64,000 nt of DNA, taken from assembly GCA_041392765.1 (NCBI GenBank), contig JAWKLL010000015.1:1-64000 (forward strand), read 5' to 3'. Positions 19,596-27,888 of the stretch are shown here, piece after piece. The notes below the pieces were generated by a model. The model did not search any database, had not been told where the DNA came from, and was given only the letters and a program-made list of their open reading frames with translations. Position numbers and translations under genes: made by a program. Origin of the DNA: Lewinella sp041392765 (GTDB lineage: Bacteria > Bacteroidota > Bacteroidia > Chitinophagales > Saprospiraceae). Within the stretch, counting starts at the first letter, position 1. Each line of letters starts with the position of its first letter.

Positions 19596-20591
19596 ATGCA
19601 ATCGTTGGATATTGAAGCGCTGAACCAACAAATATACGCCGACAGTGCGGTAATAGAGCGCATACTACGCGAGACCGATAAGGTGATTGTGGGTCAAGAA
19701 CACATGGTGAATCGTTTGCTGCTGGGGCTGCTGACACGGGGTCATGTGCTGCTGGAAGGGTTGCCGGGATTGGCCAAGACGCTGGCCATTAAAACGCTGG
19801 CGCAAACGATGCACGGGCAGTTTAGCCGCATACAGTTCACCCCGGATTTGCTACCGGCGGATATCGTGGGTACGATGATTTACAACCCCGGAAAAAATGA
19901 TTTTTCGGTGCGGAAGGGGCCTGTTTTTGCCAATTTTGTGCTGGCCGATGAAATCAACCGGGCACCTGCTAAGGTGCAAAGTGCCTTGTTGGAAGCGATG
20001 CAGGAACGACAGGTGACCATAGGTGCACAAACGTTTCCTTTGGAGGAGCCGTTTTTGGTGTTGGCTACGCAGAATCCTATTGAGCAGGAGGGAACCTACC
20101 CACTGCCGGAAGCACAGGTGGATCGCTTCATGCTGAAAGTGAAAATAGGCTACCCCAAGAAGGAAGAGGAACGCGAAATCATGCGCCGCAATCTATACGA
20201 TTTGGATTTTGGAAAGGTGGAGGCCGTGGCGGCAACCTCGGAGATTGTGAAAGCTCGGGAGTCGGTGCGAAAAGTGTATATGGATGAAAAAATAGAGCGC
20301 TACATCATCGATATTGTATTTGCTACGCGTGCGCCACAGGATTACTCGTTGCGAGCGTTGCAGCCCCTTATCAGCTATGGTGGTTCGCCAAGGGCTTCTA
20401 TCAATATAGCACTGGCCGCTAAAGCTTATGCTTTTATGCAGCGCAGGGGGTTTGTGATACCGGAGGATGTGCGCTCGGTATGCGAGGATGTGTTGCGCCA
20501 CCGCATCGGGTTGACCTTTGAGGCAGAAGCTGAACAAATTAGTCAAGAGGATATCATCCATCAGATATTGAACGCGGTGGAAGTGCCGTAG
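19596..20591 (+). CDS. MoxR-family AAA+ ATPase
   Basis: 331 residues. The MoxR-type Walker A reads GLPGLAKTLAIK and Walker B reads VLADEINRAPAKVQSALLEAMQE. Sensor 1 is LATQNPIEQEGTYPLPEAQVDRFMLK. MoxR proteins act as chaperone-like ATPases, often with DUF58 and VWA partners. No such partner follows here, since the next gene is convergent, so the usual moxR operon is absent at this locus. The VWA/TPR protein at 55.6-57.0 kb is far away. The gene is intact. Confidence 0.93.
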   Translation: MQSLDIEALNQQIYADSAVIERILRETDKVIVGQEHMVNRLLLGLLTRGHVLLEGLPGLAKTLAIKTLAQTMHGQFSRIQFTPDLLPADIVGTMIYNPGKNDFSVRKGPVFANFVLADEINRAPAKVQSALLEAMQERQVTIGAQTFPLEEPFLVLATQNPIEQEGTYPLPEAQVDRFMLKVKIGYPKKEEEREIMRRNLYDLDFGKVEAVAATSEIVKARESVRKVYMDEKIERYIIDIVFATRAPQDYSLRALQPLISYGGSPRASINIALAAKAYAFMQRRGFVIPEDVRSVCEDVLRHRIGLTFEAEAEQISQEDIIHQILNAVEVP

Positions 20592-20646
20592 AGAGGAATG
20601 CGGGGATAGGCTAACGAGTAGTAGTAAGCTTAATCTTCTGGTACCC

Positions 20647-21789
20647 CTACCCTAGTACCCACTGAAATAAAGCAATGGTAACCATACCCCAGAAGTTGCC
20701 TGTGACCATGCTGAGTATGGCGAGAAGGATGGCGTGGGGCATCCACTCTTCATTGTAGGCGGCGGTGACGGCAGGGGCGGTGGAAATGCCGCCGAGATTG
20801 GCCATGCTGGCAATGGGTACCCAAGCCGCATGAAGCCGAAGCCACCAGGCGAGCAGCAGCATGCCCACGAAGTGCAGTACCAGCCAAACTACGGCTAATA
20901 ACACCAAAGGCAACGGCATGGAGAGGTTGCTAAAATTCAACTTCAGACCTAAAATGGCCATGATGGTGAGTATGCCAATGCCCCCAATTTTGAGTACGAG
21001 CGTGTGATGCCAGCGGGGGACTAAGTTGCCGAGTAACAAGCCTGCCAGCGAGAGTAGGATAATTTTCCACAAAAAAGTATCCACCCAGATGTGAGCCATG
21101 ATAACGGCCAGCACTACCCCTACCAAGGTGATGGCGACAGGGGCAAGCGTCAGGCGACCTGGGTGGAGGGTATCGGGGATAAAATCAGGAACGGTATCTT
21201 GGATGCCTGCCCACTCGTTGATACGGTCGCTGCGCTTAATCCACTGAAACATGAGGATCGTCCAGATGTTGACCAAGATGTTATCCAATACGAGTATGCT
21301 GAGAAAAATGGACTCGCTACATCCAGAAAGCTCCTTGAGTACCAACTGGCTGGTACTGCCGCCTATCCACCCTCCTGTGATGGATACCAACCCTTTCCAG
21401 TATTCTTGTTGCAGCAATACCTCTTTGCTGTGGTCGGAGAAGGCGGAGAAAATCATCGTTAGTAATACGGGCAGGGTGGCAATAATGAAAGAGCCTCCGA
21501 CAAAAAGCAGGATGGGGCGGAAGCCAATCATTCGCAACTGCGGGAAAGAGAGGGCACTCATGACGCAAACAACCGCAAAGGGAACGACCGCGTTTTTACT
21601 CACATCGTGCAGTGCTACTTTTGACAAGTCCCAACCTGATAAATGGGTGATAAGTGCCGGAATGAGGTAGGCAAAAAGGATGGCTGGTACCCAGTCCAGC
21701 AGTGTTTTTACCCAAGGGTGGCTGATGCGCTGGAGTAAAAACACCCCAACGACCGTAACAATGGTAATGACGACACTGATGGCAAGCAT
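20647..21789 (-). CDS. DUF819 family membrane protein
   Basis: 380 residues with about 10-11 hydrophobic helices throughout. The segment GGWIGGSTSQLVLKEL and the C-terminal VPIASMANLGGISTAPAVTAAYNEEWMPHAILLAI are the conserved repeats of DUF819 (YjcL-like) permeases, which have a two-fold pseudo-symmetric transporter fold. Substrate unknown. It converges with moxR. It is intact, with no clear operon partner. Confidence 0.85.
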   Translation of the reverse strand: MLAISVVITIVTVVGVFLLQRISHPWVKTLLDWVPAILFAYLIPALITHLSGWDLSKVALHDVSKNAVVPFAVVCVMSALSFPQLRMIGFRPILLFVGGSFIIATLPVLLTMIFSAFSDHSKEVLLQQEYWKGLVSITGGWIGGSTSQLVLKELSGCSESIFLSILVLDNILVNIWTILMFQWIKRSDRINEWAGIQDTVPDFIPDTLHPGRLTLAPVAITLVGVVLAVIMAHIWVDTFLWKIILLSLAGLLLGNLVPRWHHTLVLKIGGIGILTIMAILGLKLNFSNLSMPLPLVLLAVVWLVLHFVGMLLLAWWLRLHAAWVPIASMANLGGISTAPAVTAAYNEEWMPHAILLAILSMVTGNFWGMVTIALFQWVLG

Positions 21790-22080
21790 AGGTTGGTTTT
21801 ATTCCGGTAATCCAAAGTCTAAACAGGTTTTTGAATTACCGAAAAAGTGTTTGAATTATTTTGGTGCTCAACGGTTGAGCCGTGCGATCGGATACCTGTG
21901 TGCACGGCGCATGTGTATGCCTCTAATGGCAAATATACCCCAAATTCTAAAGGGTTACCACCTAAAAGTCGATTGACTATGGAATGAGAGTCACCTGCGT
22001 GCATGGGTAACTCCGTGAAACATTAGCAAGCACAAGGTGGTTTTTCGTAAGGGAAGCACTATAGTAAGCTGTACGGCTTT

Positions 22081-22722
22081 CTATTTAAAGTGATTTTTTA
22101 ACTCGTCTGACTTAAATAGTAATTCCATTTCGCACATTGCTTTCTTAGGGTTTTCTTTGTCAAAATTTCCAAGAGCAAGAGAATTATCTATAGCTTGGCT
22201 TTGTTTTGGTTTTAATTTCAAATAAATATCATCATTTTGTTTCGTAAAGAATTTTTTTGTCTTTTCGTAATTCTTCAAGTGTCTTTCTAGTTGTGTTTCT
22301 GCACTTGAGCACGTGTCGAAGTATTTTGATGTTTTTTCAAAATGGAGTAGAAACCAAAACTCAATGCAAGGATTATTTACAATAACAACAACGTTTGGGT
22401 AGTTCTTAATGAGGTCGGTTCGGTATTCTTTAAAAGTTTTAAGTGGTGATTTTTTGCCTTTTGGTGCTTCATTATCTTCTTTAATAATAGTATCAAGGTC
22501 AACAATCCAAAAAACCTTTGTAAACTCTTTATTTGCTAAATTACAAACCAAATTATATTGTTCTTCTGTACTTTTTTTGTTTGGGATTTCGGGTTTTATG
22601 CTTACACGAATGTCCCGTTCATTCCTTTTTAACATTTGCAAATACCAAACTTCTGTTTCTCCATCCACTACAAGAGCAAAAGAAGGATCTATTTTGTGTG
22701 TAATTTTTTTTGGCTTTCTCAT
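22081..22722 (-). CDS. RloB-like protein (AbiLii type)
   Basis: 213 residues. Conserved features are VDGETEVWYLQMLKR near the N terminus, FWIVDLDTI, and NNPCIEFWFLLHF, which together fit the Toprim-like fold of the RloB family. Its ATG overlaps the stop of the AAA ATPase gene by four bases (ATGA), so the two are translationally coupled. RloA/RloB pairs and the AbiLi/AbiLii phage-abortive-infection pair have this arrangement. The base composition is much more AT-rich than the flanks. The likely role is nuclease or effector partner of the ATPase in phage defence; the defence role is inferred from the family. Confidence 0.85.
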   Translation of the reverse strand: MRKPKKITHKIDPSFALVVDGETEVWYLQMLKRNERDIRVSIKPEIPNKKSTEEQYNLVCNLANKEFTKVFWIVDLDTIIKEDNEAPKGKKSPLKTFKEYRTDLIKNYPNVVVIVNNPCIEFWFLLHFEKTSKYFDTCSSAETQLERHLKNYEKTKKFFTKQNDDIYLKLKPKQSQAIDNSLALGNFDKENPKKAMCEMELLFKSDELKNHFK

Positions 22723-24017
22723 AGACTTAATTCAATGAAAGTGTCGCCCAAATTAGGTGTTCCACTTAATTTACCACTTTTATAAGCGTTTAAAATATTT
22801 GTAGTATTTCTTACAACAGAGCTATCAAAATCAGCCAATGAATAAAGCTCTGTCGAACAACTTTCTTGTTTGTCTGTAAACCATATTACATCATTTCTAA
22901 AAATATCTTTATTTTCTAAAATTTCTCTATTGTGAGTGGTTGCAATGATTTGAGATGTTTTAGAATTTAAAAGAAAAGAAAGAATAAAATGCAAGTATAA
23001 ATCAGGGTGTAATGAAGCTTCTAACTCATCAATTGGGAATGCTGTTGGATTTTTGATTAACAAAGCTAATAAGCCTGCAAATCCATAGTAACGCCTTGTT
23101 CCTTGCGATTCAAATTCTAAAGGCAAGGTGTATTTAGTATTATTTACTGTATGCTCAAATTCAATGTTTACAGCCGTTACAATACCTCTTTCCTCTAGTT
23201 CCTTAATTTTATCACTCTGTTCTTTAACTTGCTTTTTCAAGAACTCAATTAAACCATCTGGTATTTTTTCTTCTTTCTCTTCAATAACAATATCAGAAAT
23301 ATTAAAGTCGGCTTTTTTTAATATTGTAACAACATCAGCTTTAGAAATTTCTTTGCTTCCAATTCTTGAAGTAACAAATCCTTCTAACTCTGTTCTTGTG
23401 TAAACTAATGGACTTAAATAGTTTTTAAACCAATCAACAACTTCTTGTAATTCCTTAAGGTCAATGTTCGTTTTTAAATACCCTCCAAGAACGGTATTGT
23501 TCCATAAAGTGTTAGATTCTAGTGTCTTTTCAAAAACCTTGTCGGCAGAAATTTTATTCCCAAACGATATTTCAGTAAATTGATTTGATAAGTTTGTTTT
23601 TCTCTTAAAGACTTTAGCTTTTTTAGGGTTGTGGAAAAATAACACCTCAGACACAATTGCTTTTTTAAAAAATTCAACTTCGTAAAAATATTTAATGTCA
23701 TTTTGAAAAAACTCAATAGAAAGAATTGAGTTCTGCTTAGGTGTATTTAGATCAAACAAGAAAGGACTAAAGTCCAATTCATTAGTTTTTTTACGCTCTG
23801 GTTCAAGAACGATGTCTCTTAAAAAATCAAGAGCTTTCAAAATTGTTGTTTTTCCAGATGCGTTGGCACCATAAATCAAGGCAAGTTTTAAAATTCTCTG
23901 TCCACCAAAATTCACGATATAAGCGTCTTCAAGGTGTGTCGATTTGTCTGCCTCAAATGAAAGAGTTTGTTTGTCTTTTATTGAACCAAAATTTTGAACA
24001 CTAAAATTGATAATCAT
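22719..24017 (-). CDS. RloA-like AAA ATPase (AbiLi type)
   Basis: 432 residues of the AAA_15/AAA_21 SMC/Rad50-like ATPase class. Walker A reads GANASGKTT (about residues 50-58). The Walker B region reads AFPIDELEASLHPDLYLHFI. A helical insertion (about 240-275) contains many Lys and Glu and could be a short coiled coil. The gene precedes rloB with a four-base overlap. Both are distinctly AT-rich. The pair resembles AbiL, in which an ATPase senses infection and RloB acts as effector. It is probably horizontally acquired. Confidence 0.88.
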   Translation of the reverse strand: MIINFSVQNFGSIKDKQTLSFEADKSTHLEDAYIVNFGGQRILKLALIYGANASGKTTILKALDFLRDIVLEPERKKTNELDFSPFLFDLNTPKQNSILSIEFFQNDIKYFYEVEFFKKAIVSEVLFFHNPKKAKVFKRKTNLSNQFTEISFGNKISADKVFEKTLESNTLWNNTVLGGYLKTNIDLKELQEVVDWFKNYLSPLVYTRTELEGFVTSRIGSKEISKADVVTILKKADFNISDIVIEEKEEKIPDGLIEFLKKQVKEQSDKIKELEERGIVTAVNIEFEHTVNNTKYTLPLEFESQGTRRYYGFAGLLALLIKNPTAFPIDELEASLHPDLYLHFILSFLLNSKTSQIIATTHNREILENKDIFRNDVIWFTDKQESCSTELYSLADFDSSVVRNTTNILNAYKSGKLSGTPNLGDTFIELSL

Positions 24018-24358
24018 TTTTCATCTTTATTTTGTAAGTTTACTGCAAATTAAAAAATAAAAAATGAATAATATATATTTTTTACCTTAAAATTGTAATT
24101 TGATTACAAATTTAAAGAGTTTATAGGTGGTTGCTATTTTAAAAGGTGGCAGGTGTGGGGGACTCAACCCCCCGCTCTCAACACTGAAGTCAAATTACAA
24201 ATAAAGTTGTCTCAATGTCTTATAGTACGAAACATGGTTGCTTTTCTTCCTGCGAAAGCTATCCCAACTACTACACTTGTCAATTTGTCACCATAGTCGT
24301 AAAGTTTTGAATTTTTTAGAGGGAGGTAGTCTATGCTCCAACTAACGATATTGCAAAT
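24018..24358. other. Gap at the right edge of the RloAB island
   Basis: 341 bases with no gene. The first hundred bases are very AT-rich, like the island. Then comes a short GC-rich segment resembling a tRNA 3' end (24144-24186). The rest is ordinary and shows nothing further. Confidence 0.4.
24144..24186 (-). other. tRNA 3'-end-like fragment, possible att scar
   Basis: Read on the minus strand: GAGAGCGGGGGGTTGAGT, then CCCCCACACCTGCCACC. This looks like a T arm (GGGGG, loop, CCCCC) and the 3' acceptor strand. The loop lacks one base of the TTCGA pattern, no 5' half is present, and no CCA is encoded in register. It could be a duplicated attachment-site end left by island integration. No integrase is nearby. 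Confidence 0.3.
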
Positions 24359-26161
24359 TCAGCTATCAAAGTAACCATCAATAGTTACGCCTCCCTCTTT
24401 GATGCGCAGCACGCGCACTTCGGCGGCACGTTGGTGTACATCTGAGGTGCCGTTTTCGAGGCGCAATACGCCACGGGGGCAGACCGCAGCACACACGCCA
24501 CAACCCACACAACTGGCACGTACTACATCTTGTCCGCGCTGAGCATAGTGCCGCACATCGATACCCATTTCGCAGTAGGTGGAGCAGTTGCCACAACTGA
24601 TGCACTGTCCTCCGTTGACGGTGATACGAAATCTACTTTTGAAACGCTGTACCAACCCCAAGTAGGCCGCCAACGGACATCCAAAGCGGCACCATGTGCG
24701 GTTGCCCATGAGTGGGTAGAACCCTGTACCCACGATCCCCGCAAATGCGGAGCCTATGAGGAATCCGTACCAAGTTCGCACTTGGTCGCTATGCAAGAAA
24801 AGTATCTCTTTGCTACCGGTGAAATAGGTGTAAAGCACCAAGGCCGTCATCACTACGGCAAAAACCAATACCGTGTGGATAATCCAGCGTTCGTATTGCC
24901 ATGCCCGCAGGCTTTTATCCGACAGTTGCCGCCAAGGGTCGCCTACGGTTTCCGCTAGTCCGCCGCAGCCGCATACCCAGGAGCAGTACCAGCGTTTACC
25001 AAAAAAATAGGTAAAAACCGGCACCCCTATCGCCATGAGTACGATACCCCACACCAGCATAAAAATGCCAATGCCGCCACTCGCCACCAAAGATTTGATG
25101 TTGTAGTCGAAAAAGAAAGTGTAGTTGAGAGGCCAAATGTTTTTAAAATCGTAGTATGGCTGGTTGAGGCGTACTAATATTTCTGGTAATAAGAAAGCAA
25201 AAGCCGTTTGGAAAAACATAACGGACAGGGTACGGATTATTTGGTAGCGATTGTGTCGGTACTTGACCAACATACGCACCCCCATGACCAAAACGGTGAT
25301 GGTGTACAGTAGCCCATAGACGAACCAATGGCTAGCTTCCTGCCCGCTCAGCAGCCTACTGACGGGGTTGGCGATGCGCATCCAGGCGGTGATGTGTTGG
25401 GGTGCCCAGTAGAGCAACACATAAAACCCAATAAGCAGTACACCTGCCAACACACCCAGCCATCCTGTGAAGGAAGGTGATGCGGATCGTGAACCTTGCT
25501 GGCTGCCGGGCTTTGGGGCGCGAAGAACCCGCCAAATAATCAACAATCCGACAACCAGCGTGATGCTTGGCCACACCCAATTATCGCTCATATAAGTGTA
25601 ACCATACGCCAAACAGGCTGCTATGGTGAGCAAAAGCATGGCGGTACGCACGCTGATGGTAAGCCCTCGGGTAAGTGAGCGCTGGTAAATATGGTTATTC
25701 CGAATACCAGGAAGGGTAGCCAAGGAGGGTAGTATGTACAACAAGCCACCTAAGATACCCAAGCCGAAGGTGAGGAATAGGAATAAAACGGGATGCTTTG
25801 TTACTGGGCCTGTGGCAGCTGCTTGGATGAGGGGGAGGTAATACTCTTTGATTTTCCAATCACCTAAGCGATAATCCCATTCTTTTACGCCTTTAGGTAA
25901 ACCGGCTTTAGCTTGTGTGGCCAGCGTATTTTTCGCCGCTGTCATTACCTCTTGCAAAGCATGGTAGTACGCAAAACTAGTGGGGTATTCCTTTTCCAAT
26001 ACGCCTTTTTGTGCAGCGGCATCAAGTATGGCAGCGCGGTGATAAGCATTATCAATGGGAATATCTGCCTTGAGTTGATAATGATCCAAGCCATTTACCA
26101 AAAGGAAGAGGAGTAATGCGAAGATAAAAAGGACAAGCCCTATATATTTGATGATTTGCAT
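24359..26161 (-). CDS. Polyferredoxin-type membrane 4Fe-4S protein
   Basis: 600 residues with many transmembrane helices in the first two thirds (for example VLFIFALLLFLLVNGL, LFLFLTFGLGILGGLLYIL and FQTAFAFLLPEILVR). A cysteine motif lies at the membrane face (WYCSWVCGCGGLAE), with WCRFGCPLAAYLG after it. Two classic ferredoxin motifs follow (CISCGNCSTYC and CVGCGVCAAVCP). This is the layout of NapH/CcoG/RdxA-like electron carriers. It starts 14 bases after the stop of the NAD/FAD oxidoreductase gene, so the pair probably moves electrons between a pyridine nucleotide and a membrane acceptor. The partner is unknown. Confidence 0.82.
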   Translation of the reverse strand: MQIIKYIGLVLFIFALLLFLLVNGLDHYQLKADIPIDNAYHRAAILDAAAQKGVLEKEYPTSFAYYHALQEVMTAAKNTLATQAKAGLPKGVKEWDYRLGDWKIKEYYLPLIQAAATGPVTKHPVLFLFLTFGLGILGGLLYILPSLATLPGIRNNHIYQRSLTRGLTISVRTAMLLLTIAACLAYGYTYMSDNWVWPSITLVVGLLIIWRVLRAPKPGSQQGSRSASPSFTGWLGVLAGVLLIGFYVLLYWAPQHITAWMRIANPVSRLLSGQEASHWFVYGLLYTITVLVMGVRMLVKYRHNRYQIIRTLSVMFFQTAFAFLLPEILVRLNQPYYDFKNIWPLNYTFFFDYNIKSLVASGGIGIFMLVWGIVLMAIGVPVFTYFFGKRWYCSWVCGCGGLAETVGDPWRQLSDKSLRAWQYERWIIHTVLVFAVVMTALVLYTYFTGSKEILFLHSDQVRTWYGFLIGSAFAGIVGTGFYPLMGNRTWCRFGCPLAAYLGLVQRFKSRFRITVNGGQCISCGNCSTYCEMGIDVRHYAQRGQDVVRASCVGCGVCAAVCPRGVLRLENGTSDVHQRAAEVRVLRIKEGGVTIDGYFDS

Positions 26162-26175
26162 GGCAATGGAAGGGA

Positions 26176-27519
26176 TTAATTTTTCAGAAATGTTAACACG
26201 CCCGCTAACCCACGTCGTTGGCGGAGTTTCAGGTGGCGGCCTGTTTGTTGGTTGTAGAAATTGACCAATTCCTGTTCATATTGCGGATAGAACTCTGGAT
26301 CGAAATTGGCGATACCTAGGTGTTGAAGCACCTCCTCCACGGATGTGCCCAATGATAGCCATTTTTCACAAACCTCATGGCGGTAGCGGATTCCCATGAG
26401 GTTGAAACCTTTGACGCTGCCTGTGGCCTTGTCATACACAATGCGGATACTGCTTCGGCCTGCTGGATGTTCCCAATAAATAGAGGGCAGTTCCGGAGTG
26501 GCTTTGGCAGGCACCGTTCCATAAACTTGGTATTCGATATCGAAAAACTTGGCACTATTGAACCATATCCCGGGGTTGTATCCGATTTTGTTGGATTCAT
26601 TGACTACATTGTGACCCACTACTTCTCCCATCATTCGGCCTGTGTACCAAATAGCCTCAATAGAGCGGCGGCCATCTTGTGGCTGTTGGAGTTGCGCACA
26701 GTCGCCAACTGCAAATATGCCGGGTATGTTCGTTTCTAAGTGGTTGTTTACTAAAACACCCCGATCGAGTGCTATACCGCTATCTTTGAGGAAATCGATG
26801 TTGGGACTTACGCCCGCTGTCAGCCCTACGAAACCGCAAGTGATGGTTTCATTGGCAGTTGTCACCACGGCACGCACCTTGCCTTGGGCATCTGTCAGTA
26901 TTTCTTTTAATTCAGTGCCTAACCGCAAGTCAATGCCGTTTTCTTTGATGTGGCGATTGACCATATCGGATTCTTCAGCGGGCAGTACATTGTGCCAGAA
27001 ACTGTTTTCCCGCACTAAAAATGTAACAGGGATATGGCGAGCGTGGAACATCTCTGCCATTTCTATACCGATAAGTCCCCCGCCTACAATGACCGCTTGT
27101 TTCAACCCACGGCTATGCTGTTCCATGCGTTCGAGGTCTTGCAGATGGTATAGCCCCGACACTCCTGCTGCATCCTGTCCGGGCCACCCAAACTTATTGG
27201 GGCGGCTGCCAGTAGCTACAATGAGACGGTCGTAGGATAGGGTGCGGCCATCATCGAAGTGAAGCTGTTGTTCTTTGGGCGCTATTCGTGTGACCCAAGC
27301 TCGCAGGCGTTCGATGCGATTTTTCTCCCAAAACCAGTCTTCGTAGGGTTTGGTATCTTCGAATCGCATGTGACCCATGTAAATGTACATGAGTGCGGTG
27401 CGGGAAAAAAAGTAGTCGGACTCGCCAGAAATCACCGTGATGCGGTGATCCGACTGTTTCCTAATGTGCCGAGCTGCTGTGATGCCAGCAATGCCGTTGC
27501 CAATGATGACGATATGCAT
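26176..27519 (-). CDS. NAD(P)/FAD-dependent oxidoreductase
   Basis: 447 residues of the pyridine nucleotide-disulphide oxidoreductase fold. The FAD-binding Rossmann motif is at the N terminus (IIGNGIAGITAARHIRK). The NAD(P)-binding motif follows in the middle (VIVGGGLIGIEMAEMF), and IFAVGDCAQLQQP is the second FAD motif. No redox-active CxxC is seen, so it resembles nitrite reductase-like or rubredoxin reductase-type proteins. The open frame extends to 27546, but MHIVIIGNG at 27519 is the natural start. It is co-transcribed with the polyferredoxin gene. Confidence 0.88.
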   Translation of the reverse strand: MHIVIIGNGIAGITAARHIRKQSDHRITVISGESDYFFSRTALMYIYMGHMRFEDTKPYEDWFWEKNRIERLRAWVTRIAPKEQQLHFDDGRTLSYDRLIVATGSRPNKFGWPGQDAAGVSGLYHLQDLERMEQHSRGLKQAVIVGGGLIGIEMAEMFHARHIPVTFLVRENSFWHNVLPAEESDMVNRHIKENGIDLRLGTELKEILTDAQGKVRAVVTTANETITCGFVGLTAGVSPNIDFLKDSGIALDRGVLVNNHLETNIPGIFAVGDCAQLQQPQDGRRSIEAIWYTGRMMGEVVGHNVVNESNKIGYNPGIWFNSAKFFDIEYQVYGTVPAKATPELPSIYWEHPAGRSSIRIVYDKATGSVKGFNLMGIRYRHEVCEKWLSLGTSVEEVLQHLGIANFDPEFYPQYEQELVNFYNQQTGRHLKLRQRRGLAGVLTFLKN

Positions 27520-27642
27520 AGCAGGGAGTTGTAATGAGAAAACCAAGATAATGGCATTTAGGTAGAAAAGAGTGTGTTTTAAAGGGATTTGTCCGCTTTA
27601 GGGACGGAAAAAACTTCTAAACATATCAGATATTTGATTCCA

Positions 27643-27683
27643 CCCCCGAACCGATACTTAGCTATGTATTTGGTTTTCGAGGG
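27643..27683. repeat. 41-bp near-palindrome
   Basis: Arms CCCCCGAACC and GGTTTTCGAGGG flank ATAC, TAGCTA and GTAT segments that also pair. No coding or T tract is associated. It could be a protein-binding site or a fold-back element. Confidence 0.4.
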
Positions 27684-27834
27684 CTCTGTATATTAAACCC
27701 TATTTAAATGTATATACATGTATTTTTATGAAAATATAAAATCAGATGTTACTTTTCCATAAAATTAGATGAGAGATGCCCCATAGTAGATGTAAAGAGT
27801 CAACATAATTTGAGGCTAGGTTCCTTATAAAATA

Positions 27835-27867
27835 AAAGGCCAGACACATACACTATGTCTGGCCTTT
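27835..27867 (-). terminator. Intrinsic terminator of the M1 peptidase gene
   Basis: Arms AAAGGCCAGACA and TGTCTGGCCTTT with a 9-base loop. On the minus strand it is followed by TTTTATTTTATAAGG. It lies 22 bases after the corrected stop of the peptidase gene. Confidence 0.85.
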
Positions 27868-27888
27868 ATTTACTAAAATAACATTGAT

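Larger units (their letters stand above)
27520..27888. other. Intergenic region with palindrome and terminator
   Basis: 369 bases. It contains a 41-bp near-palindrome (27643-27683), AT-rich sequence around 27700-27760, and the M1 peptidase terminator. A lone GGGACGGAAAAAA at 27601-27613 resembles the ends of the GACGGA elements, without a partner arm. Confidence 0.4.

Noticed and set aside
24144..24186. Complete tRNA gene
   Set aside because: Only a T-arm and acceptor-like 3' part is present, the loop lacks a base, and no D or anticodon arm can be found.
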